Source: Mycolicibacterium anyangense (lineage in GTDB: Bacteria > Actinomycetota > Actinomycetes > Mycobacteriales > Mycobacteriaceae). From it: a stretch of 64,000 nt of DNA. A program made the position numbers and the translations under genes. The stretch is from NCBI RefSeq assembly GCF_010731855.1, contig NZ_AP022620.1, positions 2,542,001 through 2,606,000 on the forward strand, in the 5' to 3' direction. Positions 36,421 through 46,551 of this stretch are shown piece by piece. Below the pieces are notes generated by a model. The model did no database searches, was not told the DNA's origin, and was given only the letters and a program-made list of their open reading frames with translations. Every line of letters starts with the position of its first letter. Position 1 is the stretch's first letter.

Positions 36421-37161
36421 TCACAGTTGTGACTCGCCGCCGTCGACCACGAGTTCGATTCCCGCGACATAGGTCGCATCGAAGGCCAGGAATGCCACGG
36501 CAGGCGCGAACTCATCAGGGTGTCCCCACCGCCGCATCGGGCTGCTCGCCTCGAATTCGGCCTTCAGCGCAGCGGCCTTCTCGGGTGCCTCCTTCTCCAG
36601 CTTGCCGGTGTCGATCGAGCCCGGGCTGATCGCGTTGACCCGAATTCCCCTGGGCAGCAGCTCTTTACTGAGCGTCCGGGCCATCGACCGCAGCGCCGCC
36701 TTGCTCGCCGAGTACACGCTGAGCGCATCCCAACCGGTCTGGTTCGCGATCGACGTCGTCAGCACCACGCTGCTGCCCTCGGTCAGCAGTGGCGCCAACT
36801 TCTGCACCGTGAAGAAGGGGCCTTTGGTGTTGATCGCGAAGACGTCGTCAAAAGTCTGCTCGGTGACGGCGAAGAAGGAATCGAAGCTCCCGATACCTGC
36901 GTTGACGACCAAGGCATCGACGGTACCGAAGTCGCTGCGGACGCGGTCGGCGAGTGCGTCGATCGCCGCGAGTGAACGCGCGTCGCTGCGGACCGCAACG
37001 CCGCGGTCGCCCAGCTGGCGGGCGGCGTCGTCGAGCGTGTCCTGATTGCGCCCGGTGACCATGACCTGTGCGCCGTGCCGGATCAGATAGCGGGCAGCGG
37101 CCAGCCCCAGGCCGCTGCTTCCGCCGGTGATCACCACGCGCTTGCCGTCGTATCTGCTCAT
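36421..37161 (-). CDS. SDR-family oxidoreductase (copy 2)
   Basis: 246 residues starting MSRYDGKRVVITGGSSGLGL. Catalytic residues are in TTSIANQTG and SVYSASKAAL; the NAG motif is LVVNAGIGSF; the C terminus is ELVVDGGESQL. It is the promoter-proximal gene of a two-SDR operon divergent from a LysR gene, with an inverted repeat at 37229-37245 between them. The two SDRs arose by tandem duplication. Confidence 0.9.
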   Translation of the reverse strand: MSRYDGKRVVITGGSSGLGLAAARYLIRHGAQVMVTGRNQDTLDDAARQLGDRGVAVRSDARSLAAIDALADRVRSDFGTVDALVVNAGIGSFDSFFAVTEQTFDDVFAINTKGPFFTVQKLAPLLTEGSSVVLTTSIANQTGWDALSVYSASKAALRSMARTLSKELLPRGIRVNAISPGSIDTGKLEKEAPEKAAALKAEFEASSPMRRWGHPDEFAPAVAFLAFDATYVAGIELVVDGGESQL

Positions 37162-37228
37162 GCTGTCGAGTCTTCGGCCGCCGCCGGCGGCTGTCCAAGA
37201 CCTGTCCGGTACCCCGTCATCCCGAAAC

Positions 37229-37245
37229 GGAATAGCCCCGATTCC
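37229..37245. promoter_or_regulatory. LysR-type operator candidate GGAAT-N7-ATTCC
   Basis: Perfect 5-bp inverted repeat with a 7-nt centre, size and spacing suited to LysR proteins. It is 18 nt upstream of the LysR GTG start and about 70 nt upstream of the divergent SDR operon. Confidence 0.45.
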
Positions 37246-37263
37246 AGCCGGGTTGGACGTGGG

Positions 37264-38178
37264 GTGAACGATCTCGGAGTCGACCTCGAGCTGCGGCTGG
37301 TCCGGTACTTCACCGTGGTCGCCCAACATCTGAACTTCAGCCGCGCTGCCACCGAGCTCCAAGTGGCACAGCCCTCCCTGAGCAGGCAGATCCAGCGGTT
37401 GGAGCACCGCCTCGGGGTCCGTCTGCTTGACCGCACGCCACAGGGCGCCCTGCTCACCGAAGCCGGCAAGGCGTTTCTTCCCGAGGCGCAGACGCTGCTG
37501 CGTGCCGCCCGCCAGGCGGCGCTCACCGCCCGCGCCTACGCCCCCGCCGGCAAGATCGTCATCGGCTACGTCGAAGACCTCATCGTCACGCCCGCTGTCC
37601 GGCAATTGCGTCGCCGACACCCGGACGCCGATATCACGACCCGCCATCTGGAATGCCACCAACAGGACGTCTTGATCGACGGACGGGCTGACGCGCTGGT
37701 AGCCAGGGCGCCGCTGTTCATCCCGACCGACGGCGTCCGCGTGACCGAGCTCTACGACGAGCCACGCATGCTCGTATTGCCGGCCGATCATCGGCTGGCC
37801 GACCGGCCGTCAGTCTCGCTGGAGGACTTCGCCAAAGGCGAGTCGATCATATGCTCGCACGGCGGAACGCGCGTGATCTTCCCGGCCGACTCCTATCAGT
37901 CGAGCGATCCGGGGCCGATGTCGGCGGGACCCATCGTCGAAAGCTTCGAGGACAGGCTGGAACTCGTCGCAAGTGGTCAGGCTGTTGCGGTCGTTCCGGT
38001 CGGCGACCGCCGCAGCTCGGTGCGCCCGGATCTGGCGTCCGTGCCGCTGGAGGGTTTTCCGCCCAGCAGCGTCGTCGTCGCCACCCGAATCGGCGAGACG
38101 AACCCGCTTGTCGCCGAGTTCGTCTCGGCGGCACAGGCTTTGCTCATCGGCACCAACACAGCGCTGGAGTCAGACTGA
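37264..38178 (+). CDS. LysR-family transcriptional regulator
   Basis: 304 residues from GTG 37264. The winged helix covers RLVRYFTVVAQHLNFSRAA, then VAQPSLSRQIQRLEHRLG and LLDRTPQGALLTEAG. The C-terminal effector domain includes GKIVIGYVEDLI and DALVARAPLF. It is divergent from the two-SDR operon, its likely target, and its stop lies 1 nt from the convergent flavin reductase stop. Confidence 0.9.
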   Translation: MNDLGVDLELRLVRYFTVVAQHLNFSRAATELQVAQPSLSRQIQRLEHRLGVRLLDRTPQGALLTEAGKAFLPEAQTLLRAARQAALTARAYAPAGKIVIGYVEDLIVTPAVRQLRRRHPDADITTRHLECHQQDVLIDGRADALVARAPLFIPTDGVRVTELYDEPRMLVLPADHRLADRPSVSLEDFAKGESIICSHGGTRVIFPADSYQSSDPGPMSAGPIVESFEDRLELVASGQAVAVVPVGDRRSSVRPDLASVPLEGFPPSSVVVATRIGETNPLVAEFVSAAQALLIGTNTALESD

Positions 38179-38179
38179 G

Positions 38180-38824
<645 letters not shown>

Positions 38825-38918
38825 CTATCGAACAGTGCTGCCGGATCGTCTGGCAGAGCGGTCGTGCCGCCGCCCCGAGCTGACGTGAGGCGGCTCGGCC
38901 CCGATTTGTCTCAGTTAA

Positions 38919-39720
38919 TCAACTAGTTTCGATGAGATCGATGGGCTCGGCGTCTGCTCGCGGAATGACGTCGAGCACTGGCTGCAGGTGTGGGTCGGTG
39001 ATGTGTCCGTCGATATGGACGCGGCCGCCCCCGCGCTGAGCGAACGTCTCCAACAAAGTCGCAAGCGCGGAGGCGAGGAGCTTCTGGCCTCGGAATGGGG
39101 TGGGGTGGATCGTCTCGGCGACGACCTCAATGCCGTCGTGAGCCGGGAAGGCCAGTGCCAAGGCGGCTAGTTGGCCATCAACCCAGGCGCCGACACTTAG
39201 CGCGCGATCGGCCTCTGCGACTTCTTGACCCGTTACCCGCATCAACTCGTCGGCGTCGGTGACCGGCGACCAGCCGTGGTGGCTCCACATATAGAGCGCG
39301 GCAAATGCCGCCACCACCGTGTCAACGTCCACGTCGGTCAGGTCAGTGCAGTTTGCCCGCGGCTGGGTGGCAGCCCATCGCCGCACCCTGCTCGAGCAGC
39401 AGCGACCCGACGCCCTGCCGGCGCCACGGTGGGGCCACCTCGATCGCGCACGGCATGCGCCCGGCGTGGAGCGGGTTGACGACGACGGTCGCAGCACCGA
39501 TCACTGCGCCAGTGCGGTCGGTGGCGACACGACACCTCCGCCACGAAGGACCCTCCCCATCAGCACCGTGCAAAGCGTGAAATTGTTTCTCCCACAACGG
39601 ATCTATGGCGGCATCGAGCAGACGATCAATGCCCGATCCATCGCCATTCCGCCACGGTCGCACGTGCACCCAGCCGTCCGTGCCGGTGTGATCACGTTTC
39701 GACCTAAGCCGCCGGACCAT
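38919..39720 (-). pseudogene. GNAT-family acetyltransferase, split by a one-base frameshift
   Basis: The N-terminal half starts at ATG 39720 (MVRRLRSKRDHTGTDGW) and contains the acetyl-CoA loop APPWRRQGVGSLLLEQG, but runs into a stop at 39343. The continuation lies in another frame (RRWAATQPRANCTDL ... LLASALATLLETFAQRGGG) to 38919. Removing one G from the GGG at about 39389-39391 joins them as LLLEQ-VRRWAATQP, the expected next helix. The intact product would be about 266 residues, apparently a tandem GNAT. It is either a recent pseudogene or an assembly error. It follows the 39704-40717 gene on the same strand. Confidence 0.7.
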
Positions 39721-40717
39721 GGTTCCCACGTGCGTCGTGATCAAGGGCGATGAAGACGTCGTCGAGGACGCAGGGCCGTCCGACGCGCACCGCGGTGGCG
39801 CGGGAGCGGTTGTTGTGTCGGTCGATGGTCCCGATGAGCAGGTCGGTGGCCTCGGTGAAACCGCCGTGCGCCCAGGCGCACTGCGCCGAGGTGGCGTACC
39901 GGTGCCCGGAGTGTGCCACGCTGATGACTTCTTCGTTGATCTCCTGGCCAGTGATCCAGCCGATCGCGCCGGGGGCCACTGCCAGGACACCAACGGTGTC
40001 CGGGTCGCGGGTGATGGCCCACAGCTGATGCCGGGCATGCCAGTCCCGCAGATCCTCCGGTGCCGCCGGAGCCAAGTTGCGCGACAGCACGGGGTCCGTC
40101 ATCGCGAGTTGGGTGTAGCGGTCGCTGACCATGTCGATGGCCTGTTGGGCGGTGTCAAAGCGTGCCAGCCCGATACGGCCGTCGCTGATGGCCATGTCGG
40201 AACAGCGGGCCGCATGGATGGACTTGTCGAGCACGACGCCGCGTCGATCAGCGAGCCGCCCGGGTCGGGTCCGCAGGCGCAGGTAGCGTGCGCTAAACGG
40301 TGACCATTCGGCGTACACGCACGCGGCCAGGTCGTCGAGGTCGTCGAAGCTGTGGGCCACGACATCGACGAACGGGCGTCTCACGTCGCGCGAGTAAAAC
40401 CTGATTCCCCCGAGCAGATCACCGCGTGCGGTGCGAATGTGTCGATGGGCGTAGTCCAGAGAGCTAATTCCGGGCAGATCGACGTGATCAGAAAACGTTC
40501 TTGCGAAGTCGCGGTCACCGACGAACCCGGCTTGTTCGGCGAGCCACCTAGTGACCTTGCCCGACCCAGACAACCCGAATAATCGCTCCGCTATCAGAAC
40601 CTGGTCGCACAGCGACGGCCACTTCTCGACGATGCCCACCACCACAGCATCGGCGCACAGCCGTCTCGAAATCGACCGAATTTCCTGACATCGGCGTCCG
40701 GGAAGGATCCGCGTCAC
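39704..40717 (-). CDS. Hypothetical protein with GNAT-like C-terminal region
   Basis: 337 residues. No strong family match is recognised. The region SDRYTQLAMTDPVLSRNLAP and the C-terminal TIDRHNNRSRATAVRVGRP resemble the last helices of an acetyltransferase fold (a pattern of asparagine pair, small residues, then G-R-P). It overlaps the start of the split GNAT gene by 17 nt, so they form an operon. Base composition appears less GC-skewed than the backbone, consistent with an accessory insert. Confidence 0.6.
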   Translation of the reverse strand: MTRILPGRRCQEIRSISRRLCADAVVVGIVEKWPSLCDQVLIAERLFGLSGSGKVTRWLAEQAGFVGDRDFARTFSDHVDLPGISSLDYAHRHIRTARGDLLGGIRFYSRDVRRPFVDVVAHSFDDLDDLAACVYAEWSPFSARYLRLRTRPGRLADRRGVVLDKSIHAARCSDMAISDGRIGLARFDTAQQAIDMVSDRYTQLAMTDPVLSRNLAPAAPEDLRDWHARHQLWAITRDPDTVGVLAVAPGAIGWITGQEINEEVISVAHSGHRYATSAQCAWAHGGFTEATDLLIGTIDRHNNRSRATAVRVGRPCVLDDVFIALDHDARGNHGPAA

Positions 40718-40805
40718 ACATCGGACTGTCTCACTTTAGAGAGAATGTGGACGGCTCGGATCTCCGTCGTGGTCGTTGTTCCTAATGGGCAAATTCATCA
40801 GTGGA

Positions 40806-40834
40806 TTGACAAAATCAACACACTGTCGTAATCA
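40806..40834 (+). promoter_or_regulatory. SigA-type promoter of the P450 gene, probably leaderless
   Basis: A TTGACA -35 at 40806-40811 and TAATCA -10 at 40829-40834 are separated by 17 nt. A start site 6-7 nt after the -10 would fall at or beside the ATG at 40841, predicting a leaderless mRNA, consistent with the absence of a ribosome site. Confidence 0.55.
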
Positions 40835-40840
40835 TGAAAC

Positions 40841-42070
40841 ATGACACCAATTGTGTCTCACGAGGCCGAGGCTCACTTCGAGCTGGCCAGCGCCGATACC
40901 TGGGCCGACCCCTGGCCGATGTACCGTGCCCTGCGCGATTACGACCCGGTCCACCACGTCGTCCCGCACCACCCCGAACAGGACTACTGGGTGCTCTCCC
41001 GGCACGAGGACGTCTGGGCCGCAGCGCGCGATCACCAGACGTTCTCCTCAGCGGCGGGCCTCACCGTCAATTATGGCGAACTGGAACTGATTGGGCTGCA
41101 AGACAATCCACCGATGGTCATGCAGGACCCGCCGGTCCACACCGAGTTCCGCAAGCTGGTCGCCCGCGGCTTCACCCCGCGCCAGGTCGAGGCCGTCGAA
41201 CCGAAGGTGCGCGAGTTCGTGATCGAGCGCATCGAGCGGCTGCGGGACGCCGGCGGCGGGGACATCGTCACCGAATTGTTCAAGCCGTTGCCGTCGATGG
41301 TCGTCGCGCACTACCTCGGCGTGCCCGACGAAGACCGCGACCAGTTCGACGGCTGGACCGATGCCATCGTGGCGGCCAACGCCAGCGGATTTGGAGCACT
41401 GGGCTCGGTCGGAGACGCCATCGGTTCGATGATGGCGTACTTCGCCCAGCTCATCGAGCGGCGCCGCCGCGAACCGGGCGACGACACCGTCTCGCACCTG
41501 GTGGCCGCCGGGGTCGGCGCCGACGGTGATATCGCCGGGACACTCTCGATGCTGGCCTTCACCTTCACCATGGTCACCGGCGGCAACGACACCACCACCG
41601 GAATGCTCGGCGGCGCAGTGCAACTGCTCGATGCGCGCCCCGATCAGCGCCGCCTGCTCGTCGAGCGGCCCGACCTGATCCCCGACGCCGTCGATGAGTT
41701 CCTGCGGCTCACCTCACCGGTGCAGGGCTTGGCCCGCACCGTCACCCGCGACGTCGAGTTGCACGGCAAGACCATCCCCGCGGGGCGAAAGGTGCTGCTG
41801 CTCTACGGCTCGGCCAACCGCGACGAACGTCAGTACGGCGTCGATGCCGGCGAGCTCGACGTGCTACGACGTCCGCGCAACATCCTGACCTTCAGCCACG
41901 GCGCGCACCACTGCCTGGGTGCTGCTGCCGCGCGGATGCAAGCGCGGGTGGCGCTGACCGAATTGCTGTCGCGCTGCCCGGATTACGAGATCGACACGGC
42001 CGGCGTGGTGTGGGCGGGCGGCAGCTACGTTCGCCGACCGCTGGCGGTGCCATTCCGGGTGGCGCACTGA
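40841..42070 (+). CDS. cyp130: Cytochrome P450, CYP130-like (Rv1256c-like)
   Basis: 409 residues. I-helix oxygen-activation motif FTMVTGGNDTTTG, K-helix ExxR in DEFLRLTS, and heme-cysteine loop FSHGAHHCLGAAAAR. Length and the downstream TetR equal M. tuberculosis CYP130/Rv1255c. CYP130 N-demethylates dextromethorphan in vitro; the physiological substrate is not known. No ferredoxin is adjacent, the nearest being at 47300. The stop overlaps the TetR start (TGATG). Confidence 0.88.
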   Translation: MTPIVSHEAEAHFELASADTWADPWPMYRALRDYDPVHHVVPHHPEQDYWVLSRHEDVWAAARDHQTFSSAAGLTVNYGELELIGLQDNPPMVMQDPPVHTEFRKLVARGFTPRQVEAVEPKVREFVIERIERLRDAGGGDIVTELFKPLPSMVVAHYLGVPDEDRDQFDGWTDAIVAANASGFGALGSVGDAIGSMMAYFAQLIERRRREPGDDTVSHLVAAGVGADGDIAGTLSMLAFTFTMVTGGNDTTTGMLGGAVQLLDARPDQRRLLVERPDLIPDAVDEFLRLTSPVQGLARTVTRDVELHGKTIPAGRKVLLLYGSANRDERQYGVDAGELDVLRRPRNILTFSHGAHHCLGAAAARMQARVALTELLSRCPDYEIDTAGVVWAGGSYVRRPLAVPFRVAH

Positions 42071-42687
42071 TGGCCGGCAAGGACTGGCTGAGCGCCCGAC
42101 GTGCCGAGGTGGCGTCCGACCGGATACTCGACGCCGCAGGCAAGCTGTTCACCGACACCGACGTATCCAGTGTCGGCATGCACGAGATCGCCCGCGCGGC
42201 AGGCTGTTCCAGGGCCACCCTGTACCGCTACTTCGAGAACCGCGAAGCGCTGCATGCCGCTTACGTGCATCGCGAGGCCTACCGGCTGTACCAGCAGATG
42301 GGTGAACTCATCGACGGCATCGAGGACCCGCGCGAGCGTCTGGTCGCCGGGCTTACCGCCTCGCTGCGGCTGGTGCGCGAAAGCCCGCCGCTGTCAGCGT
42401 GGTTCACCACGACCGGCTCGCCCATCGGTGCGGAGATGGCCGACCAGTCCGAGGTGATCCAGGCGCTGAGTTCGGCGTTCCTGCTGTCGCTGCGGCCCGA
42501 CGAACCCGATGTGGTGCAGCGCCGCGCCCGCTGGCTGGTACGGGTACTCACCTCACTGCTGATCTTTCCAGGCCGCGATCCGGACGACGAGCGCGCCATG
42601 CTCGAGGAGTTCGTGGTACCGCTCGTATGCCCAACCCATGTGTCACAACGTCCCAGCCACACGACGGGTGTTCGTGCGCCGAGTTAA
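42070..42687 (+). CDS. TetR-family regulator (Rv1255c-like)
   Basis: 205 residues from ATG 42070, coupled to the P450 gene by a TGATG overlap. Helix-turn-helix: ILDAAGKLFTDTDV, MHEIARAAGCSRATLYRYF, NREALHAAYV. The C-terminal domain (ARWLVRVLTSLLIFPGRDP) is a mycobacterial TetR type. It is probably a local regulator of the P450 operon, as in M. tuberculosis. Confidence 0.9.
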   Translation: MAGKDWLSARRAEVASDRILDAAGKLFTDTDVSSVGMHEIARAAGCSRATLYRYFENREALHAAYVHREAYRLYQQMGELIDGIEDPRERLVAGLTASLRLVRESPPLSAWFTTTGSPIGAEMADQSEVIQALSSAFLLSLRPDEPDVVQRRARWLVRVLTSLLIFPGRDPDDERAMLEEFVVPLVCPTHVSQRPSHTTGVRAPS

Positions 42688-42711
42688 GACCCGGCAAGCA
42701 CATACAGCGGC

Positions 42712-43662
42712 TCAGCGAGAGGCGGATTCGCTGTCGGTCAGCAATGTCGCAGACGGCCAGCGGCCCGCAACTACCGCCGCCCGGACGACGCCGGTCAGCT
42801 GCACGGCAACTGCTTGAACGGGTGGCGGCATCCAGCTCCCGCGCTGCAGACCCAGTACCACGGTTCGGACGATCTCCGGCGCGCCCAGCGGGGCTCCGCT
42901 GAGCCGCCCGGCGGCTACGTCGGCGGCCACGCCGGCCGCCGGCAGAACCGTCCATCCTCGACCTGCCTGCACGAGTTGCTTCTGCACAACCATCGAATTC
43001 GTTTCAGCGACCACTGCGCTCTGGTGCATCGGCAGGACATCGGCCTGATCTATCAACTCCCGTAGCCCATGTCCGGCAATGGGCAAGACCAGCGGATGAC
43101 GCAGCATCTCGTCCCACGAAACAGGTTGGCTGGCGTCGAGTTCTGCATGCGGCGGTCCAACCGCCCATAGTCGTTCTCGCAGAATAGGGGTGACCGCGAG
43201 GGACTGGGTGCTCGCCAATCCGTATAGCAGCGAGACGTCGATGTCGCCGTCGTCCAACCACTGCTGCAGATGACCGGAGTAACCACACAAGACCCTCAAT
43301 CCGATGCCGGGATACCGGTCCGCCACCGCAGCGGCGAGAGGTTGGAGAACGATGTCGACGACGCTCTCCAAGATGCCCACCGTGACCGTCCCCGTAACAC
43401 CTCCCGGGTCTGGGTGGAGTTCAGCGCGGGCCCGCTCGACTTCGTTGATGGCGCGACGGGCGCGGGCGACCAGTTTGTCGCCTGCCGCTGTGAGCACCAT
43501 GCCGTGCCGCGTACGTTCGAAGAGCGTCACTCCGAGTTCGTCCTCGAGAGTGCGGATCTGGCGGGTAACCGCGGGCTGGACCAGATGGAGTAGCCGGGCT
43601 GCCTTTGTCACGCTGCCCGCATCGGCGACCGTCACGACTGCCGCGAGTTGCTTCAGATCCAC
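42712..43662 (-). CDS. LysR-family transcriptional regulator
   Basis: 316 residues. Winged helix: MDLKQLAAVVTVADAGSVTK, LHLVQPAVTRQIRTLEDELG, LFERTRHGMVLTAAG. The effector domain has VTGTVTVGILESVVDI. It marks the left border of the catabolic island and is divergent from the CoA-transferase gene with a 6-bp inverted repeat at 43704-43723 between them, which it probably binds. Confidence 0.9.
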   Translation of the reverse strand: MDLKQLAAVVTVADAGSVTKAARLLHLVQPAVTRQIRTLEDELGVTLFERTRHGMVLTAAGDKLVARARRAINEVERARAELHPDPGGVTGTVTVGILESVVDIVLQPLAAAVADRYPGIGLRVLCGYSGHLQQWLDDGDIDVSLLYGLASTQSLAVTPILRERLWAVGPPHAELDASQPVSWDEMLRHPLVLPIAGHGLRELIDQADVLPMHQSAVVAETNSMVVQKQLVQAGRGWTVLPAAGVAADVAAGRLSGAPLGAPEIVRTVVLGLQRGSWMPPPVQAVAVQLTGVVRAAVVAGRWPSATLLTDSESASR

Positions 43663-43703
43663 GGCGGACCCTGAGGTATTCGACGTCGCAATGGGCCCAT
43701 CAA

Positions 43704-43723
43704 GAAATGTTAATTCTCATTTC
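43704..43723. promoter_or_regulatory. LysR-type operator candidate GAAATG-N8-CATTTC
   Basis: Perfect 6-bp inverted repeat with an AT-rich 8-nt centre (TTAATTCT), 41 nt upstream of the LysR start. A second perfect palindrome ATGGGCCCAT lies at 43691-43700. The remaining interval to 43895 has no gene. Confidence 0.5.
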
Positions 43724-43895
43724 CATATATCAGCAAGCATGATGGTGGCACGACAGTCCGGGCCGGCTGGCGAGCACAGCGCATCCCGTTGTCCAGGGTC
43801 CGACTCTGATGCGGCGCCCGGCGACTCTTCACCGCCACGGTCGGTCGCCCGCTGCACATCCGAGCGCCACCCATCGACCGATCGAGGAAACATCA

Positions 43896-45080
43896 ATGCT
43901 GCCACTAGACGGAATCACCGTCCTATCGCTTGAGCATGCCGTGGCCGCACCCTTTGCCTCTCGGCAACTGGCCGACCTGGGCGCACGGGTCATCAAGATC
44001 GAGCGTCCCGGTGGCGGCGACTTCGCCAGGCATTACGACGAAGCGGTGAACGGCCTGTCAAGCTATTTCGTCTGGCTGAACCGGTCCAAGGAGTCGGTGG
44101 AACTCGACGTCAAAACCGACTCGGGCCGCGAGGTATTGCACGAACTCGCCGATCGCGCCGATGTCGTGATCCAGAATCTCGGCCCAGGGGCGGCCGATCG
44201 GTTGGGGCTAGGCGCGGACCGATTGCGAGCCCGCGACCCACGCAAGATCGTCGTGAACATCACCGGCTGGGGATCGGATGGGCCTTGGCAGGACCGGAAG
44301 GCCTACGACCTGTTGGTGCAGTGCGAGACCGGACTGCTGTCATTGACCGGCACGCCCGACGACGTCGTTAAGGTGGGCGTGTCCATCGCCGACATCGCAG
44401 CAGGCATGTACGCATTCAGTGCGACCTTGGCTGCTCTGTTTCAGCGGGAGGTGACCGGCGAAGGCGCCTCGATTGAAATCTCACTGTTCGAAGCCCTGGC
44501 CGAGTGGGTGGGCCAGCCCGCCCACTTCACCGCTGGCGCCGGCCGTCAGCCGGGGAGATTCGGAGCTCAGCACGCCACGATTGCGCCGTACGGCCCGTAC
44601 GTCGCCGACGACGACCACACCCTGTTCATCGCCATCCAAAACGAACCGGAGTGGGAGCGGTTCTGTGATGTCGTCCTGGGCCGCCCGGAGTTGGCTCGGG
44701 ATGTTCGCTTCGCATCAAACTCTCTGCGCGTTGCCAACCGTGATCTGCTCAACCCCATCATCACCAGCATCTTCGGTCAGAATCGATCGTCTGAGCTGGT
44801 ATCACGTCTGAACATCGCTCGAGTCGCTTACGCCGGGGTGAACACCGTCGCGGAGTTGTTGGAGCACCCCGTGTTGTCGGGTCGCGACAGATGGCGGGAA
44901 GTCAGCACGGAGGCCGGACCGATTCGCGCGCTGCTGCCGCCGATGAACCTCGGCGCCGAAGCGCGGATGGGCGATGTTCCAGCGCTGGGGCAACACACTG
45001 CGCAGATACTGGACGAGCTTGGGCGCGACCCGATCACTGGAGTGAAGGTAACGAATCCTAGTACGTCCTTGGAGATTTGA
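43896..45080 (+). CDS. Class III CoA-transferase (CaiB/BaiF family)
   Basis: 394 residues from ATG 43896, GAGGAA ribosome site 7 nt upstream. Family motifs are LEHAVAAPFASRQLADLGAR, VIKIERPGGGDFAR, and the catalytic aspartate region KAYDLLVQCETGLLSLTG. The enzyme moves CoA between carboxylic acids, activating a substrate for beta-oxidation-like breakdown. It is divergent from a LysR gene and convergent with an LLM flavoprotein. Confidence 0.9.
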   Translation: MLPLDGITVLSLEHAVAAPFASRQLADLGARVIKIERPGGGDFARHYDEAVNGLSSYFVWLNRSKESVELDVKTDSGREVLHELADRADVVIQNLGPGAADRLGLGADRLRARDPRKIVVNITGWGSDGPWQDRKAYDLLVQCETGLLSLTGTPDDVVKVGVSIADIAAGMYAFSATLAALFQREVTGEGASIEISLFEALAEWVGQPAHFTAGAGRQPGRFGAQHATIAPYGPYVADDDHTLFIAIQNEPEWERFCDVVLGRPELARDVRFASNSLRVANRDLLNPIITSIFGQNRSSELVSRLNIARVAYAGVNTVAELLEHPVLSGRDRWREVSTEAGPIRALLPPMNLGAEARMGDVPALGQHTAQILDELGRDPITGVKVTNPSTSLEI

Positions 45081-45120
45081 CGCTACGCCGCGTGATAACC
45101 GCCGACCCGCGCGATCGCAC

Positions 45121-46134
45121 TCAATCGCCTCGCGAGAGCAGCGGTGCAACTTTGGTGCAAATGGTGTTGATGTTGGCCATGACCACGTCTTCCGGCATAC
45201 CTCCAATGGAGGCCCAGAAGAAGATGGTGCCGACCGGTGCGTCACCAACCTTGTCCAGCAAGGCTTTTGCAACAGTCTCGGGAGTTCCGTAGGTGAAGCC
45301 CCCAAGCGGGCCACTGCGCTGCTCGTTCACGAGCCTGTCCACGTCGACGGGCCGCGGCGCCGGCTGACCGGTGCCCTCCACCATGTGCCTGCGATACGAG
45401 TTGAGTTGATGAGCCAAGTGTTCAGACACCATCGGCCAGTCCCGCTCGGGGTCTTCGGTGGCCCACGCTTGACACCCCCCACTCATCCTCGCCGACGACA
45501 ACGAGTGGCCGCCCTCGGAAAGCCCCTCGGCGTACGGCGCCCACAGGGCACCATCGGCCGACAGCAGCCCTTCACCGAGCAGGCCTGCCCGCCGAGCCCC
45601 CTGGGGGCCCTGGTAGCCCATCCAGATCGGCAGCGGATCTTGGACCGGCACAGGCCGAATACCGCCCGGGCCCCACAGCTTTCGCAGTTCGCGGGTGGTG
45701 TCGTCGGTTCTGCCGTACTTGCGCTCCAACGTGGTCCCGTAGAGCTCGAACTCTGGAATTCGATAGCCGGTGCCCAACCCGAGATCGAGTCGACCATTGG
45801 AGATCAGGTCGACGGCAGCGCTCTGTTCCGCAATTTCGACCGGGTGATGGATGGGTGCGATGACGATCGCGGTTCCGATCCTCGGCCGAACCGTTCGCGC
45901 AGCGGCCGCCGCCGCAAGCGTCAACGGATTCGACAGATAGTCGTCTTCGAAAAGGTGGTGCTCGGAAAACCACAGCGAGTCCGCGCCGAGATGCTCCGCT
46001 TCCTCGCACGCCTCTAGAACGAAGCCGTAAAGTCTGGCCGGATCCTGCCGCCACTGCTGCGGGTTACGCACATCGAAGTAGACACCGACCTTGATCCCTT
46101 CCCGCTGTGGTGATGCATCAGTGTCGGCGACCAT
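45121..46134 (-). CDS. LLM-class flavin-dependent oxidoreductase
   Basis: 337 residues: SLWFSEHHLFEDDYLSNPL, RIGTAIVIAPIHHPVEIAEQ and RLDLGLGTGYRIPEFELYG are the luciferase-like flavin motifs. Probably an FMN- or F420-dependent monooxygenase/reductase in the island. The 46135-46551 interval upstream (417 nt) separates it from a divergent TetR gene; the TetR coding frame is open over its last 100 nt. Confidence 0.88.
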   Translation of the reverse strand: MVADTDASPQREGIKVGVYFDVRNPQQWRQDPARLYGFVLEACEEAEHLGADSLWFSEHHLFEDDYLSNPLTLAAAAAARTVRPRIGTAIVIAPIHHPVEIAEQSAAVDLISNGRLDLGLGTGYRIPEFELYGTTLERKYGRTDDTTRELRKLWGPGGIRPVPVQDPLPIWMGYQGPQGARRAGLLGEGLLSADGALWAPYAEGLSEGGHSLSSARMSGGCQAWATEDPERDWPMVSEHLAHQLNSYRRHMVEGTGQPAPRPVDVDRLVNEQRSGPLGGFTYGTPETVAKALLDKVGDAPVGTIFFWASIGGMPEDVVMANINTICTKVAPLLSRGD

Positions 46135-46551
46135 AGAACTCTCCCTGTTGCGAAACCGTCGATAGAACCCGATACCGCGCCGGCGAGCAGCGGTGACCTG
46201 TCAGCTGCTTGGTGAACCGAGCGCATTGACCCCCAGAGTGGATGCCCGGGGCCACAGACGCGTTGCACGACGTCAGCACCGACCAACCACACTATACGGC
46301 GTACAAGGGGCTGTAAATGCCGGAATCCCATCCGGACCCGGAATCCCGCCCACCTGCCCAGAGTGGCGCCAACCACCCGCATCCCAGGGATGATCCGACC
46401 GACCAGTGGTCATCGAATACCATTGAGTCCTCAGTTTCCAACGACGGGGTGACCGATTACTGCAGATGATGCCGTTCGCGGTGGCCAGCCGGCTCGAAGT
46501 CGGCGCGGCAAGCCGCCGACGCTTACCGAGGACCAGATCGTCTCCGCGGCG

